Of a stretch of 64,000 nt of DNA, positions 9,017 to 18,935 are shown piece after piece (positions within the stretch are counted from its first letter, which is position 1; every line of letters starts with the position of its first letter). The DNA is taken from the NCBI RefSeq assembly GCF_020524005.1, contig NZ_JAIVKK010000003.1:310001-374000 (forward strand). The letters are read 5' to 3'. The notes below the pieces were generated by a model, which was not told where the DNA came from, did not search any database, and worked only from the letters and a program-made list of their open reading frames with translations. This stretch comes from Microbulbifer aggregans. Its GTDB lineage: Bacteria > Pseudomonadota > Gammaproteobacteria > Pseudomonadales > Cellvibrionaceae. The position numbers and the translations under genes were made by a program.

Positions 9017-9637
9017 TCAGCCCTTGAACCCTCGCGCCACCACATAGACCTCTCGGGAGCGCGGCCGGGATGCACCCGGTTTCCGGGTCACTACGGTCTG
9101 GTAATTGCTGCGGAGGTCCCGAATCAAGTCATCAAAGCCCTCGCCCTGGAACACTTTGGCAACAAATGCACCGCCAGGTTTCAGGATCTGGCGGGCCATA
9201 TCCACGGCCAGCTCGACCAGGTACATGGAAGCGGGCTGGTCAACAGCACGTACTCCACTCATATTGGGGGCCATATCGGAAATCACAAGGTCGGCGCGAT
9301 CTTCTCCCAGTTTTTCCAGAAGCTCATCAAACACGGCCTCTTCGGTGAAATCGCCCTGCACGAAATCGACACCGGCAAGCGCATCCATCGGCAGGATATC
9401 GGATGCCAGAACCCGGCCCTTGTGACCAACAAGTTCCATAGCCACCTGTGACCACCCCCCGGGCGCCGCGCCGAGATCCACCACAGTCATCCCGGGGCGG
9501 AACAGGCGGTCCTTTTCCTGCAGCTCGTGCAGTTTATAAGAGGCGCGGGAGCGGTAGCCATCCTTCTGGGATTGCTTGACGTAGGGGTCGTTAAAATGTT
9601 CTCGCAGCCAGCGGTGGCTGCTCTTAGATCGGGCCAT
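9017..9637 (-). CDS. rlmE: 23S rRNA 2'-O-ribose U2552 methyltransferase
   Basis: RlmE (FtsJ/RrmJ) methylates U2552 in the ribosomal A loop using S-adenosylmethionine during late 50S assembly. The 206-residue Rossmann protein opens with an Arg/Ser/Lys-rich segment, then [10 protein letters not shown] (catalytic Lys). [15 protein letters not shown] forms the cofactor loop and [12 protein letters not shown] supplies the catalytic Asp. [10 protein letters not shown] has the second Lys and [11 protein letters not shown] the Glu, completing the K-D-K-E set. It is adjacent to ftsH, as expected, and divergent from yhbY. Confidence 0.96.
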   Translation of the reverse strand: MARSKSSHRWLREHFNDPYVKQSQKDGYRSRASYKLHELQEKDRLFRPGMTVVDLGAAPGGWSQVAMELVGHKGRVLASDILPMDALAGVDFVQGDFTEEAVFDELLEKLGEDRADLVISDMAPNMSGVRAVDQPASMYLVELAVDMARQILKPGGAFVAKVFQGEGFDDLIRDLRSNYQTVVTRKPGASRPRSREVYVVARGFKG

Positions 9638-9853
9638 CAGTTACAATACATCATTAATTGGGTTGGTCACGGGACTCGAGACATCCTTCTGGATGACTAT
9701 GCAGTACCCGGGTGAGTGTAGCGACTGAGCAGACCGCTCACCTCATTCCGTGATCCGCCTGCTTTGCCGTTCAGCAAGCCCCGTGTTGTATACCAAACCG
9801 GAGCCTGCCCAATAATCCTACTGTGAATTCCTGCTGTAAGGATGGAGTATTGT

Positions 9854-10156
9854 ATGCCTTTAACCGCCGACCGTAAAAAAGCCCTGCGCACACTCGGTCA
9901 TAACCTGAAACCGATTGTGACCATTGGCGACAAAGGCCTCTCCGAGGGAGTCATGGAAGAACTCGAGCGCGCCCTCAATGACCACGAGCTGATCAAGGTC
10001 AAATTGGCCGTCAATGAGCGGGATGTTCGTAAGGAGCTGATCGCTGAACTGTGCAAGGCAAGCGGCGCAGAGCTGGTTCAGGAGATCGGCAAAATCGCCC
10101 TGATCCTGCGCAAAGCGGAAAAACCCAACGCGCGCCTGTCCAACCTGTTGCGCTGA
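9854..10156 (+). CDS. yhbY: Ribosome assembly RNA-binding protein YhbY
   Basis: This 100-residue CRS1/YhbY (CRM) domain protein binds RNA and associates with pre-50S particles. It begins MPLTADRKKALRTLGHNLKP and shows VTIGDKGLSEGVMEELERAL, with the GxxG-like KH loop GDKG, and later HELIKVKL and EIGKIALILRK. The ATG at 9854 is preceded by GGAG six bases upstream; an in-frame ATG four codons earlier is less well placed. It is divergent from rlmE. Usually greA is its other neighbour, but here that gene lies about 49 kb away. Confidence 0.95.
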   Translation: MPLTADRKKALRTLGHNLKPIVTIGDKGLSEGVMEELERALNDHELIKVKLAVNERDVRKELIAELCKASGAELVQEIGKIALILRKAEKPNARLSNLLR

Positions 10157-10223
10157 CCCGCTGAGGCCGATAGCGGGCCTGGCCGCCAGGCAATCGCAGT
10201 CCTCGCTATTCGGACTGAACATA

Positions 10224-10262
10224 ACGGGTCTTCAGCCTCAGGCTGAAGACCCGTTTTCTTTT
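10224..10262 (+). terminator. Strong rho-independent terminator after yhbY
   Basis: ACGGGTCTTCAGCCT and GGCTGAAGACCCGT make a long near-perfect stem with a two-base apex, followed by TTTTCTTTT. It sits 67 bases after the yhbY stop and just beyond the stop of the convergent esterase gene, so it may act in both directions. Confidence 0.9.
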
Positions 10263-11034
10263 AATACTTGAGAGCCAGGTGCTTTTCGTCCGGTGTACGC
10301 AGGCGCTTGACCAGCGGGTGATCGAGTTTGCGCAGTTCTGCCAGTACCAGCTGGGCCACTTCCCGCGCCCCGAGTTGATTCAGGTGGGTGTCGTCACGTA
10401 CACCCACCGGGTAATTCGGGTGTAGGCCCGGCGCTATGTGCATAAAGCGCAATGCGGACGCCTTATCCCCCATCGCCTGGAAGTACTCCCGGGTAACGAC
10501 TTCCATATCGATGAACAGCACCTTCTCTTTCGCAGCGACTTCGCGCACCAGCGGTGCATAGGGGTGGGTGTGTTTGATCTTGTCTTTACTTTCGAAATAG
10601 CGACGAGTGATCGGCGACATCAGTATTGGTTCTGCACCGGCACTCCGCACATCACTGATAAAACGAGACAGGTTGCTTTTGTACTGACCGGGCGCGGTAT
10701 AGCGGTCCTTTTTTCGCTCTGATTCGTCGTTGTGACCGAACTGGATGAAAACGTAATCACCAGCCTTCAGCTGCTGCATGATGCCTGCCCAGCGCTTTTC
10801 TTCAATAAACGTGCGGGTACTGCGGCCATTTTTGGCCCGGTTATCCACCTTGACACTGTCGTCAAAAAAGTAGGCAAACGGCACACCCCAGCCAGTTTCC
10901 GGGTAGTCCTTGACCTCTTTGATCGCCATGGTGGAGTCACCAGCCATGAAGACGTTCGTCACCGGCTCAGCTCCCGCCACGGAAGCTGCCAAAAGGCCAG
11001 CCGTAAACAACAGGCTCTGTGTAAAAACTCTCAT
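10261..11034 (-). CDS. Secreted SGNH/GDSL esterase, rhamnogalacturonan acetylesterase-like
   Basis: This is a probable carbohydrate esterase that removes acetyl groups from plant or algal polysaccharide. The 257-residue product from the ATG at 11034 (GAGAG seven bases upstream) has a signal peptide ending ...VAGAEP. SGNH blocks are visible: VFMAGDSTMA (nucleophile Ser), AKNGRSTRTF (Gly), FIQFGHNDE (Asn) and RDDTHLNQLG (Asp and His). The GDSTM, NGRST and GHND spellings match the CE12/YesT-type acetylesterases. The substrate is inferred from family resemblance. It is followed by a lipoprotein and an S41 protease on the same strand, without an obvious common pathway. Confidence 0.85.
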   Translation of the reverse strand: MRVFTQSLLFTAGLLAASVAGAEPVTNVFMAGDSTMAIKEVKDYPETGWGVPFAYFFDDSVKVDNRAKNGRSTRTFIEEKRWAGIMQQLKAGDYVFIQFGHNDESERKKDRYTAPGQYKSNLSRFISDVRSAGAEPILMSPITRRYFESKDKIKHTHPYAPLVREVAAKEKVLFIDMEVVTREYFQAMGDKASALRFMHIAPGLHPNYPVGVRDDTHLNQLGAREVAQLVLAELRKLDHPLVKRLRTPDEKHLALKY

Positions 11035-11081
11035 CACCAACTCTCTTTCGAATATCAAATGGACCGTTCGGGCGGTCCAAT

Positions 11082-11471
11082 TTATTTTTCAGGTATGCAC
11101 TTGATACTTTCAAGATGCCAGCGCTGCCCGTCTTCATTCCGGACCAGCCAACAGTCGCCGCCCCTGGAAACCAGCGTAAAGCTTTTTGGTTTGCCAAGAT
11201 CCCGGCCGCTCAGCAACCGCTGAGAAGAGTCGGCCAATCGCCCCTGTTCAAGTATCATCAGGCTGCTTTCCCTGAACGCGCTATCGGCAATCGTGACGGG
11301 CGCACCATTGTTAGCCTCCACCAGAGCCCGCTGCAATTCCGCGCGAGCCTCCGGGGTCGCACCTGTAATCAGAGCCGGCACTTCCTGTTCATTTGCACTC
11401 AGGGAACCGCAAGCGGTCAAGGCAACAGATAACCCCGTTAATGTAACGATCTTCCCAATGTTTTTTTTCAA
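11082..11471 (-). CDS. Small lipoprotein of unknown function
   Basis: The product has 129 residues with a lipoprotein signal MKKNIGKIVTLTGLSVALTAC (Cys about 21). The mature part contains a helical segment TPEARAELQRALVEANNG and a C-terminal stretch with GGDCWLVRNEDGQRWHLESIKC, whose two cysteines may pair. It starts only four bases beyond the S41 protease stop, so the two genes are probably cotranscribed. I do not recognise the family. Confidence 0.75.
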   Translation of the reverse strand: MKKNIGKIVTLTGLSVALTACGSLSANEQEVPALITGATPEARAELQRALVEANNGAPVTIADSAFRESSLMILEQGRLADSSQRLLSGRDLGKPKSFTLVSRGGDCWLVRNEDGQRWHLESIKCIPEK

Positions 11472-11475
11472 GACG

Positions 11476-13092
11476 TTACCTCACATAGATACGGTTTTCG
11501 CGCCAGGCGTTTTTGACGACCTTACCATCAGTCGACAGGCGACTGACTGTAGCTGTCCGCGAGACGCTACTCGCGTAAAAGCCGGAACACGATCCACTGT
11601 TGATGTAATTCAGAGCCGTGGCAAAGCGGGCCTCACTAACATCTCCCAGCGCATAGCCAAAGTCATCGCCGACCGGGCAACCGGTAATCTCTACACCGGC
11701 GTCGCCAGAGCCATTGGGTGTAAAACCATCAGCGTAATCGCCAAACCCTTTGTCATTGACACCCTGGAACTGAATACTGAAATAGGTCGTACCACAGTTG
11801 TCTTCGGGGTAGAAACCGTAGGGCTTGCCACAAGTAGTACCACCAATTTGTACGACTTCCACATCAATACCGCGCAGGCTATTGATAATCGATTCACTGG
11901 CCGAGCAGGTATTTGAACCGGTAATCACAAATACCCTGGTGAGATCCAGTGTTGGCAGTGGCTCGCCCCCTGCTGCAGAAAAACCGAGGGTTTCATTGTA
12001 GAAGGGTGCTGGAACGAGTGCTTCTCCGGTTACCGGATTGGTTTCAGGGTGCTGATCATTGAACTGAAGCGACTCAAATATCCTACCTGCCGTCGCTGTC
12101 TCGCCGGCAATCATGTAGGAAAGCTGGCTGGCAATCGCGAGATAGCCACCGCCGTTGTACCTGAGGTCCAGTACCAGTTCATCAATACCCTGACTTTCAA
12201 GATACGATACATTCTCCACCAGCGCCTTTTCTGCCGTCGCGATATGGTCATTAAAAAGCATATAACCGACTTTTTGCCCCATAGCGCCGTCGACCACTTT
12301 GACATTCTGTACCGGGTCGGAAATCACCACGCCTGCGGTCAGCGTTAGCGATACTTCGGTATTATCGGGATAGCGGAATACAAAGTTATGAGCTTCGCCC
12401 TCACCGGAGGGGAATAGACCCGCATTCAGCGCATTCACGCCGGCCTCCGTATTGACGTCGATATCGTATCCGTCAATTTCCAGGATTTCCGCCCCCCTTG
12501 GAGGCAGTCCTGCAGCGTCTTCCTGTGCGGTGTAGGCAACCACCGCTTTCCTCGGTGGAGTCGCACTGAGCAAGCTCCATTGCAGACCGTAGCCTACGGA
12601 TGCGCCAGACTGGGATTGTGCAATCCACTCGTCTGTCGGCACGGCGAAGTGAAACTGGTCTTTCGGCGTACCCGACATGGTCAGCGCGGTGCTTTTCAGC
12701 AGGTCAAAATAATCTTCAGTACTGTACCCTTCCGGGTCTCTGTCCTCGATCTCGCTGTACCAGAGATACAGATCGTTACTCCAGCTGCGCAGCCAGTAAT
12801 TTTCGTCCAGCGTGCTTCCTTTGACATCCGCATAAGTCGCATTGGTAGAAGGGTCGATACCTGTACGAGGTGACTCGCAGCGATTGGCGAACGTCTCTGC
12901 AGGAAGGAAAACACCCGCTTCCCAGGTGGTATCGTTGCTATCTCCGCTCCCTATACCATCGCCAATCAGGTTCGACTGGGAAGACGAAGAAGAACCACCG
13001 CCGCCACCGCAAGCACTTAATGCGGAGAGACAGAAAACAAAAGCCGGGGTGTAAAACGCACGGAATGTGCCATTGGATATGATTGCTTGCAT
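11476..13092 (-). CDS. Lipoprotein S41-family (C-terminal processing) serine peptidase
   Basis: This is an envelope protease of the tail-specific/CtpA superfamily. From the ATG at 13092 it has 538 residues with a lipoprotein signal ending LSALSAC followed by a Gly/Ser linker. A PDZ-like segment includes PPRGAEILEIDGYDID, and ELVLDLRYNGGGYLAIASQL is the conserved S41 core. FVITGSNTCSASESIINSL carries the nucleophile Ser. The general-base Lys of Ctp enzymes is not obvious, so it may belong to the Ser-His-Glu or tricorn-like branch. A longer frame to 13140 lacks homology and a ribosome site. It is probably cotranscribed with the small lipoprotein downstream. Confidence 0.88.
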   Translation of the reverse strand: MQAIISNGTFRAFYTPAFVFCLSALSACGGGGGSSSSSQSNLIGDGIGSGDSNDTTWEAGVFLPAETFANRCESPRTGIDPSTNATYADVKGSTLDENYWLRSWSNDLYLWYSEIEDRDPEGYSTEDYFDLLKSTALTMSGTPKDQFHFAVPTDEWIAQSQSGASVGYGLQWSLLSATPPRKAVVAYTAQEDAAGLPPRGAEILEIDGYDIDVNTEAGVNALNAGLFPSGEGEAHNFVFRYPDNTEVSLTLTAGVVISDPVQNVKVVDGAMGQKVGYMLFNDHIATAEKALVENVSYLESQGIDELVLDLRYNGGGYLAIASQLSYMIAGETATAGRIFESLQFNDQHPETNPVTGEALVPAPFYNETLGFSAAGGEPLPTLDLTRVFVITGSNTCSASESIINSLRGIDVEVVQIGGTTCGKPYGFYPEDNCGTTYFSIQFQGVNDKGFGDYADGFTPNGSGDAGVEITGCPVGDDFGYALGDVSEARFATALNYINSGSCSGFYASSVSRTATVSRLSTDGKVVKNAWRENRIYVR

Positions 13093-13147
13093 CTCGGGAT
13101 CTTTCTTATTAGTGGGTACGCAAGCGTCAAAGAGTACCACTGACGGA

Positions 13148-13178
13148 ACTGCCGGGCGAGCCTGTCACGCCCGGCAGT
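13148..13178 (-). terminator. Hairpin between pntB and the S41 protease gene
   Basis: ACTGCCGGGCG and CGCCCGGCAGT are 11-base complementary arms around a 9-base loop, about 28 bases after the pntB stop on the minus strand. It is GC-rich and stable but has no clear T-run, so it may be a processing or weak termination signal. Confidence 0.55.
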
Positions 13179-13205
13179 GGTTCTATCGAAAAGTCCCGCC
13201 CCTGA

Positions 13206-14603
13206 TCAAGCCGGAGTCAGCTTGCCCAGTACGGCCTGCAGGCTATCTTTCGCATCACCAAAGAGCATGCGCGAGTTTTCCTTATAGAACAGCGGGTTGG
13301 CAACACCGGCATATCCCGAAGCCATGGAGCGCTTGAGCACCACCACTTTGCCAGCCTTCCACACTTCCAGTACCGGCATACCTGCAATCGGAGAGCCGGG
13401 CTTTTCCACCGCATCCGGGTTTACGGTGTCATTAGCTCCGATGACCAGAACCAGGTCCGTTTCCGGGAAATCCTCATTGATTTCTTCCATCTCCAGAACG
13501 ATGTCATAGGGCACATTGGCCTCTGCCAACAGCACATTCATGTGCCCGGGCAAGCGGCCGGCGACCGGGTGGATGCCAAAACGTACCGTCTTGCCAGCCT
13601 TGCGCAGCTTTTCGGTGAGATCGCTCACGGCCTGCTGGGCGTGTGCCACGGCCATGCCAAAGCCCGGTACGATCACGATGCTACTGGCATTATTGAGATC
13701 ATCCGCAAGCTCCTCATGACTGGTGGCAACAGCCTCGCCCTCCACTTCACCATCAGCGGCCGCTTCACCGCCGTCGGAACCGAAACCACCCAGGATGACA
13801 CTGACAAAGGAACGGTTCATACCTCGGCACATGATGTAGCTGAGGATGGCACCGGAGGAACCTACCAATGCACCGATTACGATCAGCAAGTCATTACTCA
13901 GCATGAATCCGGTTGCCGCCGCAGCCCAACCTGAATAGCTGTTGAGCATTGAAATCACTACCGGCATATCCGCACCGCCGATTGCCGCGATCAGGTGGAT
14001 ACCGAGTAGCAGTGCGATGGAAGTCATCACCAGCAGGTTGATGATGGTCGCAGGGCTTACATCAGCGGTAATGAACTGCGCTCCCAGTACTACACAGATG
14101 AGGATTGCGATCAGGTTCAGCCAGTGGCGTGCGGGCAGCATCAGCGGCTTGCCAGAGATCAGCCCCTGCAGTTTGCCAAACGCCACAATGGAACCCGTCA
14201 GGGTAATGGCACCGATGAACACACCGATATAAATTTCGCTGTTGTGGATAACATGGGCGGCACCTTCCAGATCCACACGGGGATCCAGGTAGCCGCCCCA
14301 GCCGATCAGTACCGCAGCCAGGCCCACAAAGCTGTGCAACAGAGCCACCAATTGCGGCATCGCGGTCATTTCAACCTTGCGAGCCAGATGAATCCCGATG
14401 GCGGCACCAACCGCCATCGCAATACCCACCAACAGATAGGCCCCGGAAGCAATACCGGCAATTGTGGCAATGATGGCAACCGTCATCCCTACCATGCCGT
14501 AAACATTGCCGCGACGCGCGGTTTCGTGACTGGAAAGTCCACCGAGGCTCAGAATGAACATCACCGCGGAGAACAGATAAGCCATGGAAATTACACTATT
14601 CAT
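13206..14603 (-). CDS. pntB: NAD(P) transhydrogenase subunit beta
   Basis: PntB is the membrane and NADP(H)-binding subunit of the proton-translocating transhydrogenase, which uses proton motive force to make NADPH from NADH. The 465-residue protein has about eight to nine membrane helices in its first 265 residues, with [20 protein letters not shown] in the channel region. The soluble NADP domain follows: [48 protein letters not shown] and [13 protein letters not shown]. It starts 12 bases after pntA and clearly forms an operon with it. Confidence 0.97.
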   Translation of the reverse strand: MNSVISMAYLFSAVMFILSLGGLSSHETARRGNVYGMVGMTVAIIATIAGIASGAYLLVGIAMAVGAAIGIHLARKVEMTAMPQLVALLHSFVGLAAVLIGWGGYLDPRVDLEGAAHVIHNSEIYIGVFIGAITLTGSIVAFGKLQGLISGKPLMLPARHWLNLIAILICVVLGAQFITADVSPATIINLLVMTSIALLLGIHLIAAIGGADMPVVISMLNSYSGWAAAATGFMLSNDLLIVIGALVGSSGAILSYIMCRGMNRSFVSVILGGFGSDGGEAAADGEVEGEAVATSHEELADDLNNASSIVIVPGFGMAVAHAQQAVSDLTEKLRKAGKTVRFGIHPVAGRLPGHMNVLLAEANVPYDIVLEMEEINEDFPETDLVLVIGANDTVNPDAVEKPGSPIAGMPVLEVWKAGKVVVLKRSMASGYAGVANPLFYKENSRMLFGDAKDSLQAVLGKLTPA

Positions 14604-14615
14604 GTCTGTTTCTCC

Positions 14616-16160
14616 TTAGCGACGGAACATTTTCAGCATACGGTGAGTAACAAAGAACCCACCGAAGATATTGATACTGGCGACTAGGACCGCCACAAAA
14701 GCGAGTATCGTTACCAGGAAGGAACCGGTAGCCCCCACCTGCAAGAGCGCACCGATAATCACAATGCCGGAAATGGCATTGGTTACACTCATCAGCGGTG
14801 TATGCAGTGAATGGGAAACATTCCAGATCACCTGCCAGCCGATAAAGATGGAGAGTACAAACACGGTAAAGTGCGCAACAAAGTCAGCGGGCGCAGACTT
14901 GCCGAGCAACAACAGGAGCAGACCCGCTACCGCCCAGAAGGCCACCAGTGACAGGGGTGACGTTTTTTTCTCAGGCTTTGGTTCCACCTGAATTTGCGGC
15001 TCGGGCTTTTTCGCCTGCTGCGGGGCGGCAGACAGTTTCGGTGGGGGCGGCGGCCAGGTAATTTCACCTTCCTTCACCACAGTGGCACCACGGATCGCCT
15101 CGTCCTCAAAATTGATGTCGATAGCACCATTTTTTTCGGGTGTCAGATCGGTCAACAGATGACACAGGTTAGTGGCATAGAGGGTTGATGACTGGGTCGC
15201 GGCACGGCTCGGCAGGTTGGTGTAACCAAGAATAGTTACCCCGCTCTTCACCACTCGTTCTTCCGCCACGGTGTAATCGCAGTTACCACCCATTTCCGCC
15301 GCCAGGTCCACCACGACGGAGCCTTCAGCCATGGAATCCACCATGTCCGCCAGCCAGAGTTTTGGCGCAGGTTTGCCCGGGATCAGCGCAGTGGTGATGA
15401 CGATATCCACTTCCTTGGCCTGCTCGCGGAACAGGGCCATTTCAGCATCGATAAATTCCTGCGACATCTGCTTGGCGTAACCGCCCGTGCCGGAGCCCTC
15501 TTCTTCAATCTCCACAGTGAGGAATTCCGCGCCCATGGACTCGACTTGCTCGCGCACCTCGGCTCGGGTATCAAATGCGCGCACTACCGCGCCCATACTC
15601 TTGGCGGTTCCGATTGCGGAAAGACCCGCCACACCGGCGCCAATAATAAGCACTTTCGCCGGAGGAATTTTGCCCGCCGCGGTAATTTGTCCGGTGAAGA
15701 ATCGGCCGAAATTGTGTGCCGCCTCGATTACCGCACGATAGCCGGCGATATTGGCCATGGAGCTGAGCGCATCCATTTTCTGCGCCCGGGAAATACGCGG
15801 AATCGACTCCACCGCGAGGGCATTGATATTTCTGTCGGCGAGTTTCTGCAGCAACTCTGCGTTCTGGGCCGGCTTCAAAAAAGCAACCAGCGTAGCGCCG
15901 GTGGGGATCAAATCCAGCTCGTTATCATTCGGGGCCTGTACTTTGAGTACGATACCGGCCCCACTCAGACACTCTTTCGCATCCTGGCAGAGCTTTGCGC
16001 CCGCCTGCTCATATTCTGCATCAGGAAAGCTTGCCGCTTCTCCCGCACCTCTCTCAATAACAACGTCAAACCCCAGCGCCTGTAATCGCTTTACGCTGGC
16101 TGGCGTTGCCGCTACCCGCGCCTCTCCCGGCGCAGTCTCCTTCGGTATGGCAATAATCAC
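14616..16160 (-). CDS. pntA: NAD(P) transhydrogenase subunit alpha (fused form)
   Basis: PntA carries the NAD(H)-binding domain and part of the membrane domain. It has 514 residues: an AlaDH/PNT-like N-terminal region ([18 protein letters not shown]), the Rossmann motif [17 protein letters not shown], and the mobile loop region near [12 protein letters not shown] Pro/Lys-rich linker spans about residues 370-400. Four C-terminal helices end with [18 protein letters not shown]. This is the single-chain alpha arrangement of E. coli, not the split A1/A2 form. A GTG start with GGGAG upstream is likely. Confidence 0.97.
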   Translation of the reverse strand: MIIAIPKETAPGEARVAATPASVKRLQALGFDVVIERGAGEAASFPDAEYEQAGAKLCQDAKECLSGAGIVLKVQAPNDNELDLIPTGATLVAFLKPAQNAELLQKLADRNINALAVESIPRISRAQKMDALSSMANIAGYRAVIEAAHNFGRFFTGQITAAGKIPPAKVLIIGAGVAGLSAIGTAKSMGAVVRAFDTRAEVREQVESMGAEFLTVEIEEEGSGTGGYAKQMSQEFIDAEMALFREQAKEVDIVITTALIPGKPAPKLWLADMVDSMAEGSVVVDLAAEMGGNCDYTVAEERVVKSGVTILGYTNLPSRAATQSSTLYATNLCHLLTDLTPEKNGAIDINFEDEAIRGATVVKEGEITWPPPPPKLSAAPQQAKKPEPQIQVEPKPEKKTSPLSLVAFWAVAGLLLLLLGKSAPADFVAHFTVFVLSIFIGWQVIWNVSHSLHTPLMSVTNAISGIVIIGALLQVGATGSFLVTILAFVAVLVASINIFGGFFVTHRMLKMFRR

Positions 16161-16729
16161 CGTTTTAGCTCCCGTTCATAAATTGTCGTTTTTATAGCAC
16201 CCCGCAAAACGGAGTGGATAGATACCGCTGACATTTAATCCTGAATTCAGGGTGAATTCGAGCACCCCGGAAAAATAATTCCGCGGAAGCATTAAACACA
16301 TTTCGGTAAGCCGAAGCATTTAAAGATAAATACCACCAACAACGGAAATAGAGGATTCTTATTACTCGTTTTATTGTTTTTTATCGCAAAATCAGCGACC
16401 ACAGAAAAACCTAAAATCACACCAAAAGCGCAACCAGACTACCAAAAACCCACGATGGATAGCTAATTATCGCGCCTTCATGTCATTTTTTAGCACCCTT
16501 ATAGAATCATAGAAAGTCACATATAAGGAATAATTTAATGACCCATTCCGATTAGTTTGCCACCCGAATAACCAATTGATATAGAGATAATTCACTAAAG
16601 GAATAGTTATCCAAAAAGTTACCCAAAAAGGTTTTAAACGATACTATTTATTTTCTTTTATTCCCGTATCCAACAGCCCTCAAAATGAATAAAGCGACTC
16701 AAACGGTCGCCTTATTTTATGTAATTTAA
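16161..16729. other. AT-rich intergenic region, no gene supported
   Basis: The stretch lies between the pntA start and the stop of the ModA-like gene, both on the minus strand. It holds the pntAB promoter. It is distinctly AT-rich. I found no frame with a credible start, no hairpin with a T-run and no RNA gene. A short hydrophobic frame inside it was considered and rejected. Confidence 0.6.
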
Positions 16730-17623
16730 CTACCGGCCATTTATTCGACCCGCGGGAAGAAACCCCACATCCGGTAGGCGCTCCTGAGTTGGCGCGGACA
16801 GCAGGAATTGTACAAACTGAATCGCCAGTGTTCGCTCGCGAGTGCGCCTGAGGATGATCAACTGCTGGTTCATGGCCGGATAGAAACGGCTTGGCACACG
16901 CATGAACTCCCCCCCGCTGCCGGAAAGCATGGCCTGGCTGTATGGCACCAACCCCATGTCGCCCTCCCCCTGCAACAACATGATCTGTGCGTGGCCTCCG
17001 TGGTTGGCATACACCATCCGCTCACGCATTCGTGGCCAGAGCCGTAGTCCCTTCAACATCTTCACTGCTGCATCACCGTCGGGAGCCAGTTGAGGGTCGG
17101 CGACGATAACTTTGTGCTTGCCCCGCCCCAAAACCAGAATAAGCTGCCTGGGCGTCAACTCGGCCGCAGGCAAATTGGCCAGCATGGCAATATCGGGAGC
17201 TTCGGAACTGCTGGCATCAGCCAGCAACCGGCGACTTACCCACAGGGCCAACTGACCGCGAGCATAAGTCTGAAGGCTCGCAGGCACAGTGAGGCCATCC
17301 CGGAAAAGCTGCGCAGGGCGTTCTGCGTCAGCAGAAAGAAAGATGTCGAAATCCGCCCCGGCCCTGATCTGGCTATACAGAAGTCCGGAAGCGCCGGCCG
17401 TGATGTGAAGAGTGCAGTGGCAACGCCGTTCAAAGTCTTCGCGTAAGGATTCCAGCGCAGGCACAAAACTGGCGTCTACCGCGAGACGCAGCGCTTTTGG
17501 AGAGCGCTCACTACAGGCAGTAAGCAATGAAAAAAACAGAACAAGAAGTAGTGCGACCAGAGGGCCGCAACCGGGCAGGAAAGATAACAGGCGCTGATGG
17601 AATATCCTCATGCGCCCGCTCAC
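16730..17623 (-). CDS. modA: ModA-like molybdate-binding lipoprotein
   Basis: This is a substrate-binding protein of the molybdate/tungstate type. It has 297 residues with a lipoprotein signal ending SLLTAC. The mature protein shows LRLAVDASFVPALESL, ITAGASGLLYSQIRAGADFD and IFLSADAERPAQL, the usual ModA N-terminal blocks, and later YANHGGHAQIMLLQGEGDMGLVPYS split by short gaps. The GTG start directly abuts the moaB stop (TGA then GTG), so the genes are cotranscribed. No modB or modC permease genes follow, which is unusual. A role in oxyanion sensing or a remote transporter is possible. Confidence 0.8.
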   Translation of the reverse strand: MSGRMRIFHQRLLSFLPGCGPLVALLLVLFFSLLTACSERSPKALRLAVDASFVPALESLREDFERRCHCTLHITAGASGLLYSQIRAGADFDIFLSADAERPAQLFRDGLTVPASLQTYARGQLALWVSRRLLADASSSEAPDIAMLANLPAAELTPRQLILVLGRGKHKVIVADPQLAPDGDAAVKMLKGLRLWPRMRERMVYANHGGHAQIMLLQGEGDMGLVPYSQAMLSGSGGEFMRVPSRFYPAMNQQLIILRRTRERTLAIQFVQFLLSAPTQERLPDVGFLPAGRINGR

Positions 17624-18172
17624 TCAGTTTTTGGGGTTGGTCAGGTGACCGACAAAATTACACGGTTTGTGCCGCGCATCCAGTTGCTCACGCAGCAGGT
17701 TTTCCCAGGCGGTGCGGCACGCACCAGTGGAACCCGGCATGCAACAGATCAGGGTATTATTGGCCAGCCCGGCCAGCGCCCGGGACTGAATGGTGGAGGA
17801 ACCGATTTCCTCGTAGGAGATTGCGCGGAAAACCTCACCAAACCCCTCGACCTGTTTATCGAACAGGGGCGCCAGTGCTTCCGGCGTGGAATCGCGGCCG
17901 CTGAACCCGGTGCCACCGGTGGAAAGGATGACATGGATGTCCGGGTCAGCAATCCAAGCCGAAACCTGAGCCCTCAGGATATATACATCGTCGGGAACAA
18001 TGGCTTTGTCACTGAGCGTGTGGCCAGCCTCCTGCAACACCTCCGCCAGGTATTGGCCGGAAGTATCATTGGCCTCGGTACGGGTATCTGAAACAGTCAG
18101 GACTGCAATATTCAGAGTTTTAAAATCTCCGCCCCCATGGCCAGAGGTTGAAATGGTCGCTTGGTTAGTCAT
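17624..18172 (-). CDS. moaB: Molybdenum cofactor biosynthesis protein B
   Basis: MoaB/Mog-family proteins bind molybdopterin, and the true adenylyltransferases activate it. The 182-residue protein contains NIAVLTVSDTRTEANDTSGQ, ILSTGGTGFSGRDSTPEAL (the MPT-binding loop), EEIGSSTIQSRALAGL and NTLICCMPGSTGACRTAWE. These match the MoaB/Mog fold and place it with MoaB. It is followed without a gap by the ModA-like gene and preceded by mobA and moaA, all on the minus strand. Confidence 0.93.
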   Translation of the reverse strand: MTNQATISTSGHGGGDFKTLNIAVLTVSDTRTEANDTSGQYLAEVLQEAGHTLSDKAIVPDDVYILRAQVSAWIADPDIHVILSTGGTGFSGRDSTPEALAPLFDKQVEGFGEVFRAISYEEIGSSTIQSRALAGLANNTLICCMPGSTGACRTAWENLLREQLDARHKPCNFVGHLTNPKN

Positions 18173-18242
18173 CGTTGTCTCTTCATCTTCACGAAATCCG
18201 GCGTCGATCAGCCGTCAAAGCAATCTTTGACGCAGTCTGATT

Positions 18243-18854
18243 TCAACGCTCAAACAAATTCACAATCTCTACAAACTCTTCCGGCCGATTGGCGTTCATA
18301 TGCCAGTCGCCACTGGGGGACGGCAGCTGCATGCAACCCAGGTAACCGAATAGCGCTCGCATCGAGGGAATACTGTCTCCCCGGGCCGCGGCTTCCAGGT
18401 ATTCAGTGCAGCGTAAATTCATCGGCAGCCAGCACGGCAGGAAGTAATCCTCAAAAAAAACCGCCTGCTCAACACACCTGCCCGCCACACACAGAGTTCG
18501 TAAATGCGCCGTCCGCAGCAGTGGCATATCTACCGGCACCACCAGTAATGCCTGACAGTCAATGGCGCTTTCCTGCAGGTACATGGCAACCGAATACAGG
18601 CCACCCAGGGGACCGGCTGCCTCAAACCGATCCGGTACTGCGCCAGTGCGTGCACCACTGACGACAACAGAGAGAAGCTCGACCCCATCGGGCGCGGTTA
18701 AATCCCCCAGCAGCGCTGTGGCCTGTTCCAGCATCGTGCGTCCATTGGGTAATTTTAGCAGCGCCTTATCCCGCCCCATACGGCTGGAGAGTCCTCCTGC
18801 CAGGACCACCGGGCAGACTCTGGTAACCTTCGACTCGGCTTCTGGTAGCGCCAT
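18243..18854 (-). CDS. mobA: Molybdenum cofactor guanylyltransferase
   Basis: MobA adds GMP to molybdopterin, giving the bis-MGD cofactor used by nitrate reductases of the DMSO-reductase family. The 203-residue protein begins with the nucleotide loop CPVVLAGGLSSRMGRDKALL and contains GPLGGLYSVAMYL and VVPVDMPLLRTAHLRTL. The ribosome site is poor (AAGG directly at the ATG), suggesting translational coupling or low expression. The presence of mobA agrees with the bis-MGD-type nitrate reductase encoded nearby. Confidence 0.93.
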   Translation of the reverse strand: MALPEAESKVTRVCPVVLAGGLSSRMGRDKALLKLPNGRTMLEQATALLGDLTAPDGVELLSVVVSGARTGAVPDRFEAAGPLGGLYSVAMYLQESAIDCQALLVVPVDMPLLRTAHLRTLCVAGRCVEQAVFFEDYFLPCWLPMNLRCTEYLEAAARGDSIPSMRALFGYLGCMQLPSPSGDWHMNANRPEEFVEIVNLFER

Positions 18855-18935
18855 CCTTGCGACTCACTCTTTTATATTTATTGACCTGGGTTAGTGGGAG
18901 TACCCCAGCGAACGCCGTGCAATCTTTTCAACCCC

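Noticed and set aside
16350-16466. Short plus-strand frame with a hydrophobic run followed by a Pro/Lys/Gln-rich tail, resembling a tiny secreted peptide
   Set aside because: No ATG, GTG or TTG lies in frame between the upstream stop and the hydrophobic run, and the region is very AT-rich, so a chance frame is more likely.
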